A stretch of DNA of 64,000 bases from Acestrorhynchus altus. Its lineage: Eukaryota; Chordata; Actinopteri; Characiformes; Acestrorhynchidae. Every line of letters begins with the position of its first letter. Position 1 is the first letter of the stretch. This document shows positions 1-12,024 of the stretch, piece by piece. A model generated the notes under the pieces. It had not been told where the DNA came from and made no database searches. It worked only from the letters and a program-made list of their open reading frames with translations. The stretch covers positions 6,731,028 through 6,795,027 of the forward strand of contig CM067518.1 in NCBI GenBank assembly GCA_034509495.1, in the 5' to 3' direction. A program made the translations under genes and the position numbers.

Positions 1-57
1 ATCACATCACACAAATGGAGTCCAGCAGTTCAGTAATGCTGAAGTGGCTTTACTCAC

Positions 58-759
58 CTGCAATTCACACCAGGCTACCTCCACCCAGGTCTCTGTGTCC
101 AGGCCTTTGTAAACCGTTTTGAAGGCTCCTCTACCAAGCTCAATGTCAAATTTGAGAAAACGGCCCCCAGGCGATGTTGCCACTGCCTTCATCTCTGCCT
201 CCTCCTCTTGCTCACGGTCCCGCTCCTTCCCCTTCAGAGCAGAAGCCGATTGGGCACCCTTTTCAGCATCCTGGGCACCACCATGGGTGCCATCCTCACC
301 CAACGCAGCCGAGGCACTCACTGGTAGCTGCTGGTCTCCGCTGCTGAACACGGAGTCTGAGGCACGACGCTCAAAATGAGGGGCACTGTGAGGGGCATCA
401 GGAGCCTCCTCAAGCTCATCCTCCTCCTCACAGATCTCTACACTTTTGCGGAAAAAGCGCTTGTTCTCACGCCTCACGCGGGGCCCACCAGCCGCCGGGG
501 ACGACGGGGTGGAAAAGGATATGGGTCTGGCTGGTGTCTCCACTTCCTGACCATCTTCTTCTCCTCCTCCTGCACCTTCTCCTCGCCCAGCTCTCCTCTC
601 CTGTGTCTGGTTGGAGGGGAAGTCAGAGGGGGTGCTGCGTGTCCGCTCTCTCTCCTGTGCAGCCCGGCTCCCCTGTGCCCTCTCCTCCTCCCTCTCTCCA
701 TCAGCTTTCTCTCCGGACGACTCCTCCGTGGCAGTGGGCTCTCCGGGGTCTGTCGCCAT
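58..759 (-). CDS. wnk3: wnk3 first coding exon (partial gene): WNK lysine-deficient serine/threonine kinase
   Basis: WNK3 is a cytosolic chloride-sensing kinase that acts through SPAK/OSR1 on cation-chloride cotransporters (family knowledge). The exon encodes residues 1-234. The start at 759 has a strong Kozak context (GCCATGG), and the N-terminus MATDPGEP resembles mammalian WNK3 as I remember it. A long acidic, Ser/Glu-rich low-complexity region follows, then the conserved RFFRKSVE motif, then EEAEMKAVATSP just before the kinase domain at about residue 201. The glycine-rich loop is GRGAFKTVYKG. Its K214 is the WNK-type catalytic lysine, and C231 (in EVAWCELQ) stands where other kinases have the beta-3 lysine. 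The exon ends at CAG|GTGAGT (58/57), the same place as in other WNK genes. The rest of the kinase and the C-terminus lie beyond the left edge. WNK1 and WNK2 fit less well because of the N-terminus and the Ala in the loop. Confidence 0.93.
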
Positions 760-1075
760 GGCGAATGACCGGCCCCACTCCACCGCCGCCCCCTCCTGAG
801 CTCTGGCTCTGCGTCAGTCCCCGTCTCTCTCTCGCAGTGGACACCCTCTTGTACAGACCTTTGTACAAATTTACCACTGGCCTTCACCTTTCTGCCAGAG
901 GGCAAACCAAACCCCCCTCTTCCTCAAGCCTTCCTTTCTTCTTTTCCTGGTTTTGTTAGGCTCACAGAGACTCAGGTGCACAGAACACTCACTATTCTGA
1001 TAATTTAAGGCAGCTCTCAGTCCTTTCACCACTCCGCTCCTTCTCATACATACTGTTTCTCGCAGTCCGTTCAAA
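760..1075 (-). promoter_or_regulatory. wnk3 5' UTR / proximal upstream region
   Basis: This GC-rich stretch lies directly upstream of the wnk3 ATG and becomes AT-rich beyond about 1.08 kb. No TATA box was seen. It may be the 5' UTR and core promoter. It may also be the 3' part of a UTR exon spliced from the CpG island at 15.4-16.0 kb. A possible acceptor CAG lies about 30 nt upstream of the ATG, but its preceding tract is purine-rich and weak. Confidence 0.4.
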
Positions 1076-1079
1076 GGCG

Positions 1080-1860
1080 ATTCAATCAGTAAATCCCCAA
1101 ACTGAATTCAATCTAAAAAGTGAACTATAAATGCAACCATTTCACAGCAAGAATGTCTTGCCTCAAAAGGGGAGGAGCATCTTCAGGTAAAACCTACAAA
1201 AGAAAAGAGTATGCCATTTTAGTAGGTGTCATGAATAGCATGGTACTTCCATTTGCCTACATTCAATCAGTAAATCATTCAGGGTTATTTTTGTTCTTGA
1301 CAACTGCATTGTTCACTTTAGAGATGTCATGAAAACCGAGACTTTCAGTACCAAGTTGATACCAAAATTTTGAAAATGCTACAGTTCTTGTTTTCCTGTT
1401 TCCTACAATAACAAGAGGGAAAAGTTGGAGAAGAATCAGATCAGCTCTTTTTTTCTCTCCCAAAAGTCATATTTGGAAACAGTTTGGGTTTCAGTCTGAT
1501 GACTAGGGCCAAATTAATGACAGCATAAATCCAACATGTAAATTAAGTTTGAGAACATTTTTAGCAAAAGGAGGAAAGCAAAAATTTAGCTAAGCACCTC
1601 AAACACAGACATCCACAGCTGTACAAAGAGTTAAAGGTGAGCAAATTTTGCCAGTGTTCATAACCTGAAATGTTAGTCATTGTTTGTTAAAATAATATAT
1701 TTAAAATATATTAAAATAATATATAAAATAATTGTGTGGTTCCTGGAGGCCTTTTAGACTGTTTAGTTAAGTTTGATCAGTAGGAATGATAAGAACATTC
1801 TAGCCAATCAATTTCAAATATCCAATTCTGTGTCAAATTCACACGCATACCACACAATTA
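1080..1860. other. AT-rich non-coding DNA
   Basis: No gene is seen. The only local structure is a TA/AAT-rich low-complexity patch around 1685-1735. Confidence 0.6.
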
Positions 1861-1867
1861 TTCAATT

Positions 1868-2204
1868 CTCTCTCACTCACTCACTCACACACTCACTCAC
1901 ACACTCACACACTCACTCACACACTCACTCACACACTCACTCACACACACACTCACTCACACACTCACTCACTCACACACTCACTCACTCACACACTCAC
2001 TCACTCACTCACACACTCACTCACACACTCCCTCACACACTCCCTCACACACTCCCTCACACACTCACTCACACACTCACTCACACACTCACTCACACAC
2101 TCACTCACACACTCACTCACTCACACACTCACTCACTCACACACTCACTCACTCACACACTCACTCACACACTCACTCACACACTCACTCACACACTCAC
2201 ACAC
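1868..2204. repeat. CACT/CACACT tandem repeat, about 340 bp
   Basis: Units CACT and CACACT alternate irregularly for about 337 bp, with a central block in which CCCT replaces CACT (about 2028-2062). The long Thr/His/Leu/Ser reading frame across it is only an artefact of the repeat. Confidence 0.95.
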
Positions 2205-2215
2205 GTTTTGCCACA

Positions 2216-2592
2216 ATGAGTCAATGCGACAACACCTTGGAATGTGCAAAACCTGCAGCAATGATGAAACAACTCTCAAAGTATTTAAAGCAAAATATGA
2301 GGTATGTAAACACCATGATTCTGCTGAACATCCTCAATATGAAGAAGCTAGCAAAGAGGCTAAACCTAGCAAAACTTCAGGTACAGCACGAAGCCAGAAA
2401 CCTCTGCTAACATTCTTCAGCAATGAAAAGACCAAAGCTATTATGAGGAAAATCATAAAGTTCACAGCACTGGATCATCAGTTTTCTGTAGTTGAGGAAA
2501 TAGGTTTATTTATGCATTTGCCAACAAAAACAATACAAACCAGGCAATACCCCTCAAACGGTGCTGTACCAGAACTGTTTAATCTGAGCTAG
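2216..2592 (+). pseudogene. hAT/ZBED-type transposase fragment (fossil)
   Basis: An open frame of 122 codons begins at 2224. It resembles the N-terminus of hAT transposases of the ZBED type. There is a decayed BED-like zinc finger with CKTC and, downstream, HPQYEEA. This is followed by QKPLLTFF and then KFTALDHQFSVVEE, which resembles the conserved block after the BED finger in hAT proteins. The frame ends at 2590 and no DDE catalytic core follows, so it is a broken remnant. It starts immediately after the tandem repeat. The hAT assignment rests on motif memory, not a search. Confidence 0.6.
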
Positions 2593-2599
2593 TGATACA

Positions 2600-3410
2600 C
2601 ATACCACACCAATTTCTAAATTATTTCTAATTAATAATCTAAACAATTTATATTAGTTTATAGAAAGAATGGTTTAAGAGCTAGTTTATTTTTATATATT
2701 TCAGATTTTTAAATAAAAGAAAGACATTTATATTTTATTTGTAATATTTGTGTATGCTGCCAAAATCAGACACAGCCAATCTTGGAAACAGCTGGTCAGA
2801 CTTTGCAATCAATGCAACTCTCTGTATTCATGACAGATTTTTAAAGTGATTCTGGAAGCAGCAACAGCTATTATTGCTAATTTCTACTGTCAGCTAATTG
2901 TGAAGCAGCATTTTCTTCTATGTTAAAGAACATTCTATGTTAAAAAACATTCTTAATATATATTTAAAACACATCACCGCTGGAACTAGCTGTGCTTAGC
3001 ATGCTTGTCACTATGGTTACCATGTGCAAGAAGTGAACATTTGTCGCATGCTGTCTCAAAGCCCAGCTAAATTTATGTCCCATCACAGGGGACAAAGAGA
3101 GGCTGGTGAGCATGTCTGAATTGCCCTTAAATACTGTGATGGTGAAAAAGAGGGCAAACTCTTAACTAAACTCTTAAATCAGGCACGAGTCCCTACAGAT
3201 TTAAATCCCCAAAGCAGCACAAAAACAAAACTAAAAAAACCCAGAGACTCACACAGTCATACGTAGGCTTAGTCAGCTGTAATGAGCTATGTAGAAACTG
3301 ACAACGCCAGGAGGAAGAATGACGACATAAGGCAAGATAAGTTTTTTTTATTCTGACTACAGTCCACTGCTTCCCTCAAACAGACACCTATAATAAAAGA
3401 AAAATGGAGA
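2600..3410. other. non-coding, AT-rich; possible further hAT fossil
   Basis: No gene is seen. Sequence around 2780-2990 may be decayed transposon continuing from the hAT fragment, but the frame is lost. A 30-bp near-duplicate ('ttctatgttaaa...') repeats at about 2917-2955. Confidence 0.4.
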
Positions 3411-3411
3411 T

Positions 3412-3724
3412 TATTTAGACATTGTATGGACAAACATACTGGGACACTCATTCTTCTGAAATCAAGGATATTGAAAAAACGTTTATCCTGCTTTTGTTGA
3501 AGCAAGTGGACTTTGATTACTGATTGATTACTTGATTACTTTCAGCAACAGGACATTGGATGATCACTACCCCACCTCAACCGACCATCCCAACAGTATT
3601 GGATGGAGCATCATCATTCCAGAGAATACAGTTCCACTGCTTCACAGCTCAATGCTGGGGGGCTATATAACAATAAAATAAAATTAGATCCAGTGTCCAC
3701 AAACATTTGTACATATAGTGTACT
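3412..3724 (+). mobile_element. MITE of a common fish family (copy 1)
   Basis: The ends are imperfect inverted repeats: left CATTGTATGGACAAACATAC, right the complement around GTCCACAAACATTTGTACAT. The interior (GGATGATCAC, TTCCAGAGAA, CAGCTCAATGCTGGGGGGCT) recurs in reverse orientation at 49.65-50.08 kb and 51.13-51.68 kb. It has no coding capacity. The family is recognised from memory as a widespread fish MITE. Its superfamily is not certain. Confidence 0.7.
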
Positions 3725-4258
3725 ACTCAACCTTTTCCAACTCACAGCCCACCTGTTCATAACTAGAAAGCATAACTAATTTAAAATTGCTTTTAACTTT
3801 AATTCTCAAGTGTGGACACTGAGAACATCAGAATTAGGGCTTAAAAGTAACATGTCCATGAAAACAAATGTCCCAAATGTTGAGCAGAAAAGATGCATGA
3901 CGAATATCAGACAACATATCTAGTTACAAAATGTGGATGTCTTTAATTCTGTCTAAAACCTGTCTATGTATGTCATTTAAGAAACTTCTCTGCATCTTCT
4001 CGCTGTCTGCATAAGGTGCCTATGGTGGCACTGGTTAGATTTAATTTGCAATATAGGTTATTATTTGTGCATTACTATTAATGCTTGTAATATTCATAGT
4101 TTGGACAAGATTGATTCTTCGATTTTAACTTTATTGTAAACTTTTATGATTTAAATTGGCATTACCAGCCCACTAAAGACTATTGCCTCCCCCTAAGGAA
4201 AGTGCTACATGGCCCACTGGTGGTCCCTGGCCCACAGATTGAGAGACCCTGTTGTATA
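3725..4258. mobile_element. hAT-like non-autonomous element
   Basis: The left end (CTCAACCTTTTCCAACTCACAG) and right end (GGCCCACAGATTGAGAGACC) form imperfect inverted repeats of the hAT MITE style. Related copies lie near 44.96-45.25 kb and 50.68-51.0 kb; all share the block AACAAAATGGAC/ACAAAATGTGGA followed by TTTAATTCTG. It abuts the preceding MITE directly. Confidence 0.5.
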
Positions 4259-4259
4259 A

Positions 4260-5460
4260 CAAATAACAAAATTCAACCATTCCCTAAATGGTTGAATTTC
4301 AAGGAAATTTTTGTATGGAAGGCAGTTCCACTTCATCCACACAACAGAAGCAACTCAACGTGAATGTCACAGCAGATCATCCCCTATTCATTGCAGTCTG
4401 AGCATTTTACACCAGGCACCATCCCTTCAGCTACAACTGACCATTAGACCTACAATGAGAAAGCTGGCTGAAGAGCATGCAAAATCCATTTCTATGCTCG
4501 GTGAACACTTGGTAGAAAAAATGCTAGCCATTAGGATGCAGCTCTGTGAGTGGAGAGGTCAGGCCTTAGAGCACCTGCAGCCGACAGCCAGCCCCTTCTC
4601 TCTGCAGTTCCTGACGCTGTGCCTTCTCTTCGCCATGACTCAACAGAAGGATACAGTGCTCACAGGCTAGCACCACTACCAGCATAATTATGTCAACAAT
4701 GGCACTAGGGTTAACCTCATGCGGATGAACAAACTCTGTAACACAATTAATTCACCTAAATTTGAGATCACAGGCAAACAGGGAGGTGGTGACACATCCT
4801 GTTGGAAAATGCCCATACATGGCCAAGGGCATGAAACTGCCCTTTGAAACTAATCTTTCTTATGAGCAGAGAGATCTCAACCAGATCGGGAATACAGCAT
4901 AAAATTCCAGGTTGTGTCCATTAGTCAATACAAAGGTACGGAATACCAGATTCTCACCTATTAAAAATGGATGATGTAGAAAGGGCCCTTAAGACATGAA
5001 TAATTCAGGAGTAAAGAGGTTGCAAAAGTGAACAGGAGTGAAAGCCATAGATCATTACCGGGGAACACATGCAGTAAATAAGCAAATGAATGGCTGTCAG
5101 CAGTATTCTAATTCCACTTAAGTCATGCTGGGCCACATCTACATATAGAAACTTCCTTATTCACATTTACAGTAAGCAAATTCTCAGCTGGCAATTTGTT
5201 CCGAACTCTCAAAGTATACAAGTTAGAGTTCCGTGTGCACAGTCCCACAGAGAATACATAGTATGTGCAGCTTATAGGTGTGTGCAAACATTGATCAACA
5301 TACTGCAGAACCAAAGATCACAACTGTGAGTTCCACAGAAACCAGTTTGCCACATGTCCTGTACTCCTCTTAGCAATCACCTGCAAGCATAGTAGTGTAA
5401 AAGAGGACTGAACCATGACGTCTGTATGCTGTTTAGAGCCCTAGTCTCCTACACATATTT

Positions 5461-5491
<31 letters not shown>

Positions 5492-8400
5492 GATCAGCCA
5501 GCATTTTCTGTATCTCTGTGAACCCCCATGTCGATTGCTTTGTCTCAGTCTCAATCCTCTCTTCTTTATCTGTGGTGCGCTACTGTCACTGTCTGTCTGT
5601 CTGAAGCAATCGTGTTTCTGTCCTCCTCCCTGACAGCACATTTCAGTCTGTTCCATCTATAACAGAAAACCACTTCTCATATTATTCAGAGCAGTAAATG
5701 CTGCTCATTCACCATGTGCTGAACAGAATTGCTGAAGGCTATTGGGGAAGCTACAACTCCTTGAGATCTTTTGTTGATTTGACAATAATTTCAATAACAT
5801 AAAAATCACCAAACATCAGTGATCTCCAATCTGTATAGTAGACCTGTCACACAATGAGCAATGCATCAATGGCACTTTTATAAACACAGAGGAGACGGCA
5901 ACAAGAATTGATTGGCATATGTGTGAACCATAAATAAACTGCCAAAATTGAACAAGAATGTAACTTGTGTTCCAAAGTAATAGAAACAAACATGTATGAG
6001 TTGCACCCATTGTGAAACAACAAGAATTGTTGGATATAGGTTGCCATGCACACCATGCCTGACCTTGTGCACTCCTGCAGACTGGAGGTAAAACACTGGG
6101 CATCTGAAGTGACCTCACAGTGACATGTTAGTGGAGCATCTCCTTTTTTCCTTTATCCTGAGGTCAGAGAAAGTGATCTGATATGTCACTCGAAAAACTG
6201 GATTAATTTTGACCAGTATATTTTGTGATCCAAAGACAGATGCTAATGAGCTGATATGTTTATCTTGTATAAAACAGTGGTTATCATGACAAGCCTTCTA
6301 AATGGATGTTGTTTTTTGTAGGTCACCATTATTTCAAATGATAGGAAAACTGCTACACACTGTGGGGTTCAAATGTCTGATCAATGAATTTAAGTTTTTC
6401 ATTACCATCTCCATTATCAACATAAGTTGAGGGAAATGTGCATCTTTTACATTTGGACATGAATTCTGTATTCCTTTTGCTTTAATGACAGACTAAAACA
6501 AGTCTAAACAAACAAGACTAAAACTAACAACTATTTTTCTATCTATTAATCTATCATCTATTTATAAGTTGACTAAACTAAACAAATTTTTCTTTTAAAA
6601 AAATCAATGCATTTAATTTTTACTTCATATTCCTTACATTTTTAATAGCAAACTGTATATCATCATATGTAGTACAGCAAAAATATATCCACAGGTTTAC
6701 ATACTGAAGAGCAAACATTTAGGCTTAAATCGGAAACTCCAGCCTGAGAGAAATTAAGCAGCCTTTTTATAGTCAGTAGTTCAGCTTCGGAAGAAATCCA
6801 AGTTTCTATTTAAAAGTATACTGATCTCTGATATTAAACAGTTATCTGTTATATTTATACCATTCCTTAGACAAAGATATGTGATTAAAAAATTGCAGAA
6901 ATAAAATATGTCGCTATGGTTCATACATAGGGGACAAACACCAACATCAATTAGGGGAATTTCGGATACCATTTACAACAACTGTGCTGCAGAATCCCTT
7001 TATAATTCATATCTACTGGGCAATGGGAATATAAGAGGGTTTTGCAACGCACTGCATTATGGGTAAAATATAGTGAGTGTAGCTGTAGTTGAGTTTTGCG
7101 GCATGTGTGTACAGATCACATTTTTCTTTTCCTTTTAATGCTGTCCACTCTGTCTTTTGTTTTATACTCAGGCTGTCTGTAATAAATGCTCAGTATTTCA
7201 GTCATTCTGGTTTAACTACTCTTTCTTGATGGGAACATGGGTTTGAAAGTTGAACTCATTCTGGCTCTGGAGTTATGATGACAAAGCACCCCTGATCTTT
7301 TGTGACTGAAATTAGGACACATAGCTAACCAACATAAGTAACCATATTTTGGTGAAATATGGTTGGCTAAACTGAAGTACTGAATGGAAATCAAAAATTA
7401 AATAAAAAATTTACAGAAAAGGAATGACAAAATATTGATGCAGCATCATCAATTACAGCAATACATATTCTTGCCCGATACCTATTCAAGATGAGTATGA
7501 TGTTTTATCATAATCATCTTGAACAAGTAAAACAAGACATATACATGCACATTTTAACTGACTGTTAAAAGTGAAGTTCAAAAGGTAGGCTAGCTGTAAA
7601 AGAAGTGTTTTCTAAGTTCAGGTTTATGCATTACTAAATCAAAAAAGGTTGTACCACACAATTGAGTATATATGTAGGAGCCAGTAGGTACTAAATATTT
7701 ACTCTTACGCCTAGGTAGGTGTAAGATGTGAAAGCAACAAAAATATGTCTAGTTTTTTCCCCCTGTATCTTTAGAAAGGTTCAATACTTTGGCATCGGTT
7801 TGCTCTGGTTTTGTTTTTGTTTCTGATAACACAAAGCTATTCTAGAATTTACATGTATAAATAATAACATATGATTTACAAACTAATTAACTATGCACTA
7901 AAACATACTGTTAAAGCCTGGCTGATGCTATTGTTACTCTTATTCAATGTTTCATACAGATTTTTGGTGCAACCAGATTTATTCTAATGATAGTTTGAAC
8001 CTAAATAGTGGTGACTACGAATCAAGACCTTATACACAAACTTAAGAATAAATGTATACAAATCCAATGCAACCCAGTCCTGGCCTTTTTTTTGCTGTTC
8101 TGGCACAGTTCCTTTCTGGTAACTTCTAGGAGCCATTAACAAACATTATTCATAACCTACTGCAATCAAGAGCTCAAAAGGTAACAAAACAATTGAGAGC
8201 CTTCAGTGTGGAACCAGATTATAAAGGTATTTAGATGTCAATGTCAATATAGTATAACCTATAATCTATAAATTATTCAGATTATTAATTTCTTTACTAC
8301 CAAATAACTCTTATGTAGCTTTTAAATTTAGTTTGAGGTTGTTTACTGCATTTGCAAATTTTTTGCTGAAGGACAAGACTTTATCCACAAATGTACACCA

Positions 8401-10400
8401 CAACTCCTGTTTATATTCAACCAGTGACTGGTTTCATTGTGTATAACACCTCTGAGTTCACATACTGGAAGATTTAAAATTTACATTCGGTTTGTGTTTA
8501 AATGAGGCTCCCACAACTTGCACTACCATAATTCTACACTCCAAAGATGTGTGGTTGTGCTGCCTTATGAACAGATTTAAACAGTTGTTCAGTCTGTATG
8601 CTGTCACTGCAGTTTTGCATTGGGATTTAGGGAAATATTACTGTAAAAATAAATGGCTGCAGTAAAACTGTTTTCCACTCTTTTGTTGTTAAGCTTTGGT
8701 TATTAATTCACAATTGATTGGTTCACAAGCATCCCAAACCATTCCTTGTTATCATGAATTAAAATTTTTCTGTTTATTTTAGCTGATTAGTTATTGTACT
8801 CTTAATATAAACACACCCTTCCCGACCTCAATTAAATGTGGGAACTATTTACTTCCTTTTAGAATGTAGGCAGCAATACTTGAACTGTAGATCAGGATAA
8901 CTTGAAGGATCCAGTTGCATTCAGGGATTAATAACATGCGCACCCCAGATGTTATCAGTCATTTCTGAATAACAAAATCTGAATTTGGGCATGCTGCTGA
9001 CTCTAAAATGATGAGCTTGAGTTCCCTCACAGCTCTTTTAGCAGTTTAACTTGCAGCTACTCTCAGCTCTATAATTTTTCTCAGCAGTTCATTTACCCAA
9101 CTCAACTGCAGTTGTTTCTCTTGAGTTAGGACACAGCTGGACACCAAGAACATACTTTTATCTCTTACTCAAGTGCTATTCCCACCCTTGTGTACCTTCC
9201 TGTTCCTTAAGGACACCCTGAAACTCAGATGCTACCAACAACAGTCATTATACCAAGGGTTATCCAAACACTAAGAGCAAAGGGACTTATGATGTTAAAG
9301 TCAGAATGTCCACAGGCCCGACAAGATATCAGCACCGTTTCTTCATTCAAGTTTTCAAATAAACCACGACCTCTACGTGAGGGATACACGCTTTGCTGTT
9401 AAAGGGACATTAAGGTTCAGAAACCATGGCAAGTGGCAGATTGCAATTAAATCAGGAGAGACCCAGGCTCCTGACATTCCCCTGAATAATGGAACAAGAG
9501 CATTTGCACTCTCGCTTGTGGAGGAGGAGCAAGCATAAGTTTGTCTAACTTCACTTATTTAAATAAGCAAGAAATGTAAATGTTAAAACAGTATCACCAT
9601 AAGATTATATAGCATAGAGTAGAATAGAAAAGCTATTTTGAATTATTAATCTATTCCGTAACAGATATCTTGTTGCAGTGTGTGGTATCTACCAAAAGAG
9701 ATGGTAAAGGTGATCTGTTAGTTTTTTGCCTAGAATAAATACACATCCATTTCCCCAGCTTTAGCTTCTTCGTGCTCTGCTTTTAACTTAATAAGGCCTA
9801 AGAAAAAATCTGTGATTTGACTGGAGGCTAAATTTTGTGTATTCTAGCCTCAAACTCTTATAACCAGCTTTAAATCATAAGTTACTTCAACAACAGCAGC
9901 GTAATGAAGACAGCTAGCTACTGTCTTGAAATGTTAATCTCAAGCTTGCTAGCAGGTCATAAACATTTTCGTGTGAAGGAAGGAAATGTCTCTGGATCCA
10001 AATAAATTACCTTCCCTCACCTTTGCTCCACATGTCTACACTAAATCAGGCATCCAATCATTTTCTGGTCTTGTGGATCTCTGTCAACAACACATTTGTG
10101 ACTCCAGCACAGCAGTTTAAAATTTGGTTCAAGAAAGTCGGAAGTAGGAAGGAAAAATTTAAGACAGAAAGTAAGGCAGGAAGGGGGTTGAAAAAAGAGA
10201 TTTTAACTGTGTAGAAGAATCTGTTAAGAGACAGGCTGTTTTGTGTAAAGGGACATAAGGCAAAAACATCATATGTTAAAGAGGGGGGAAGTTCTCTTTT
10301 AAATAGGAGCTTATTTGGCTATCGCCTCAGGGCAAGGAGTTCACATGGAAGCCACATACCGGACAGAGTTATCACAGAACATCAAACAAATTCAAACAGA

Positions 10401-10402
<2 letters not shown>
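4260..10402. other. 6 kb of non-coding DNA without a recognised gene
   Basis: All reading frames are short, low in complexity or lack family resemblance. The frame at 4311-4670 has no recognisable domain. A short CT microsatellite lies at 5468-5491. The rest is AT-rich sequence with no element I could name. Confidence 0.55.
5468..5491. repeat. (TC)n microsatellite
   Basis: About 12 uninterrupted TC units. Confidence 0.9.

Positions 10403-10456
<54 letters not shown>
10403..10456. repeat. (TC)27 microsatellite
   Basis: A perfect TC dinucleotide run of about 54 bp. Confidence 0.97.
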
Positions 10457-10459
<3 letters not shown>

Positions 10460-10460
<1 letters not shown>

Positions 10461-11688
10461 CACTAACTTTAAAAACATTTGGCTAAAACAGAAATATTCC
10501 TTTTAGCTTCCTACACAATGGTACATTCAGGCATTTCATCTTCATGTAACCTGTTTTCTTGTGGGTAAGAAATTCCAGGTTGTTGTAGCTCACTCAGTCA
10601 AAAAGGTTTTATCTAGGCCCTTCATTATCTGGTTTACAGAATCCCGCGGTTCTGTCAGAGGAATATGCATGACTTAATAGCAGGACATGATCACTATGAC
10701 ATCCACAGCCCTACCTTACCCAACGGCATTAATGGTGGACAATAGAAGGATGGGTGTGCCGACAATGTGACCAGAAATTGTGCTCTATTCCAGTTCTCCT
10801 GAACAGCATGATTGACACTGACACTGTTCCTGACTACTCTGTAAGAGAAAAAACTCTCAGGTGTCTTTGGTGTAACAGTCGTCATGTGTGGTACACATGT
10901 GTGGACTCTTGACATTCTCTAGCACAGATGTAGCTAAGTCCAGAGCATAGTTTATATGTGTCGCTGTCCCAAAACCCACCAGGGATGCATCAATCATTAA
11001 TGAAAATTTTTTTTTCCAGAATTTTCCATTAACAGGCAACAATAATGTTTATCTGCTTCCTATTGAAAACTCACACTATTAGGCTAAATGGTTCTCTCAC
11101 CAGTTAGCTAAGTCTGTGGTAAAAGTGAAGACCCCCATTGCTTTTTTTGGATTCCAGTTCACACCTACTGGTACTCCACTATTCACATGATGTTCTACCA
11201 GTGAGTACCACTGAGTAACTGAATGTCACTGAGGAGCCAAACATGCTTGGAGGAGCGTGTTGAGTGCCAGTTCTGTTACATCAGCTAACCGAAATCAAGT
11301 GTTGCTCAAAAGCCTCAAACCAAAACCAACTTCACATTTTACACAGCTACAGTAAAATTCACAGAATATTCCCAGATTTAAAAAGACTTTACTCTGTAAC
11401 ACATATTTAGTTGCATCATAATAATTACTTAATTAAATAATTTCTGCTACAAGAATCAATAAAGTATATAAACTGCAAACCGATTCTGATGCACGCCAAT
11501 CCAACGCATACAATCACACACAGTGTTGTCTGCTCCCACAGAGTTCCAAAACTCCAAACACAACACACACTGCAAATCCACGACTCCCTACTGCCACTGC
11601 CCACTTTTTTTTCATCCCTCACTTCACTGGCATACACACATTAATCCCCCAGGACTGAGCAGGCTCTGCTGCTTTACTGAGGCAGACA
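10460..11688. other. non-coding DNA
   Basis: No gene or nameable element is seen. Short frames here lack family features. Confidence 0.5.
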
Positions 11689-11776
11689 AAGAGGGAGCCA
11701 GGGGATGCAATGTGTGTGTTTTAGGGAGGGGGCAGAAGAGCTGGGGTGGTTTGTGGGGGGGAGAGAAATGGTGTAG

Positions 11777-11828
<52 letters not shown>

Positions 11829-12020
11829 CATATAAAAAGGGAAACAGGAAGAGATTGTAGGCAGAGGGAGGGACATCAAAGTCTGAGAGACAGAGGGAGA
11901 ATATGAGAGAGAGAGAGGCTGAGTTGGGGGTGGTGGTGGAATGGGTGGGAAAAATGTGTGTGTGAAAGAGAACAAGAGAGTGAGATAAACAGAGGGGGAG
12001 GCATTCACAAAAAGAGTAGT
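11689..12020 (+). repeat. purine-rich tract with A49 homopolymer
   Basis: The plus strand is strongly purine-rich (GA, GGGA) for about 330 bp and contains an uninterrupted run of 49 A at 11779-11827. The A run could be the tail of a retroposed sequence, but no retrogene is recognisable upstream of it. Confidence 0.85.
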
Positions 12021-12024
12021 GAGG

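Noticed and set aside
119..959. Plus-strand frames of 86-141 codons opposite wnk3
   Set aside because: They are antisense shadows of the GC-rich wnk3 exon and 5' region, rich in Ser/Pro/Leu, with no domain.
1773..2219. 148-codon frame of His/Thr/Leu/Ser
   Set aside because: It is the translation of a CACT tandem repeat.
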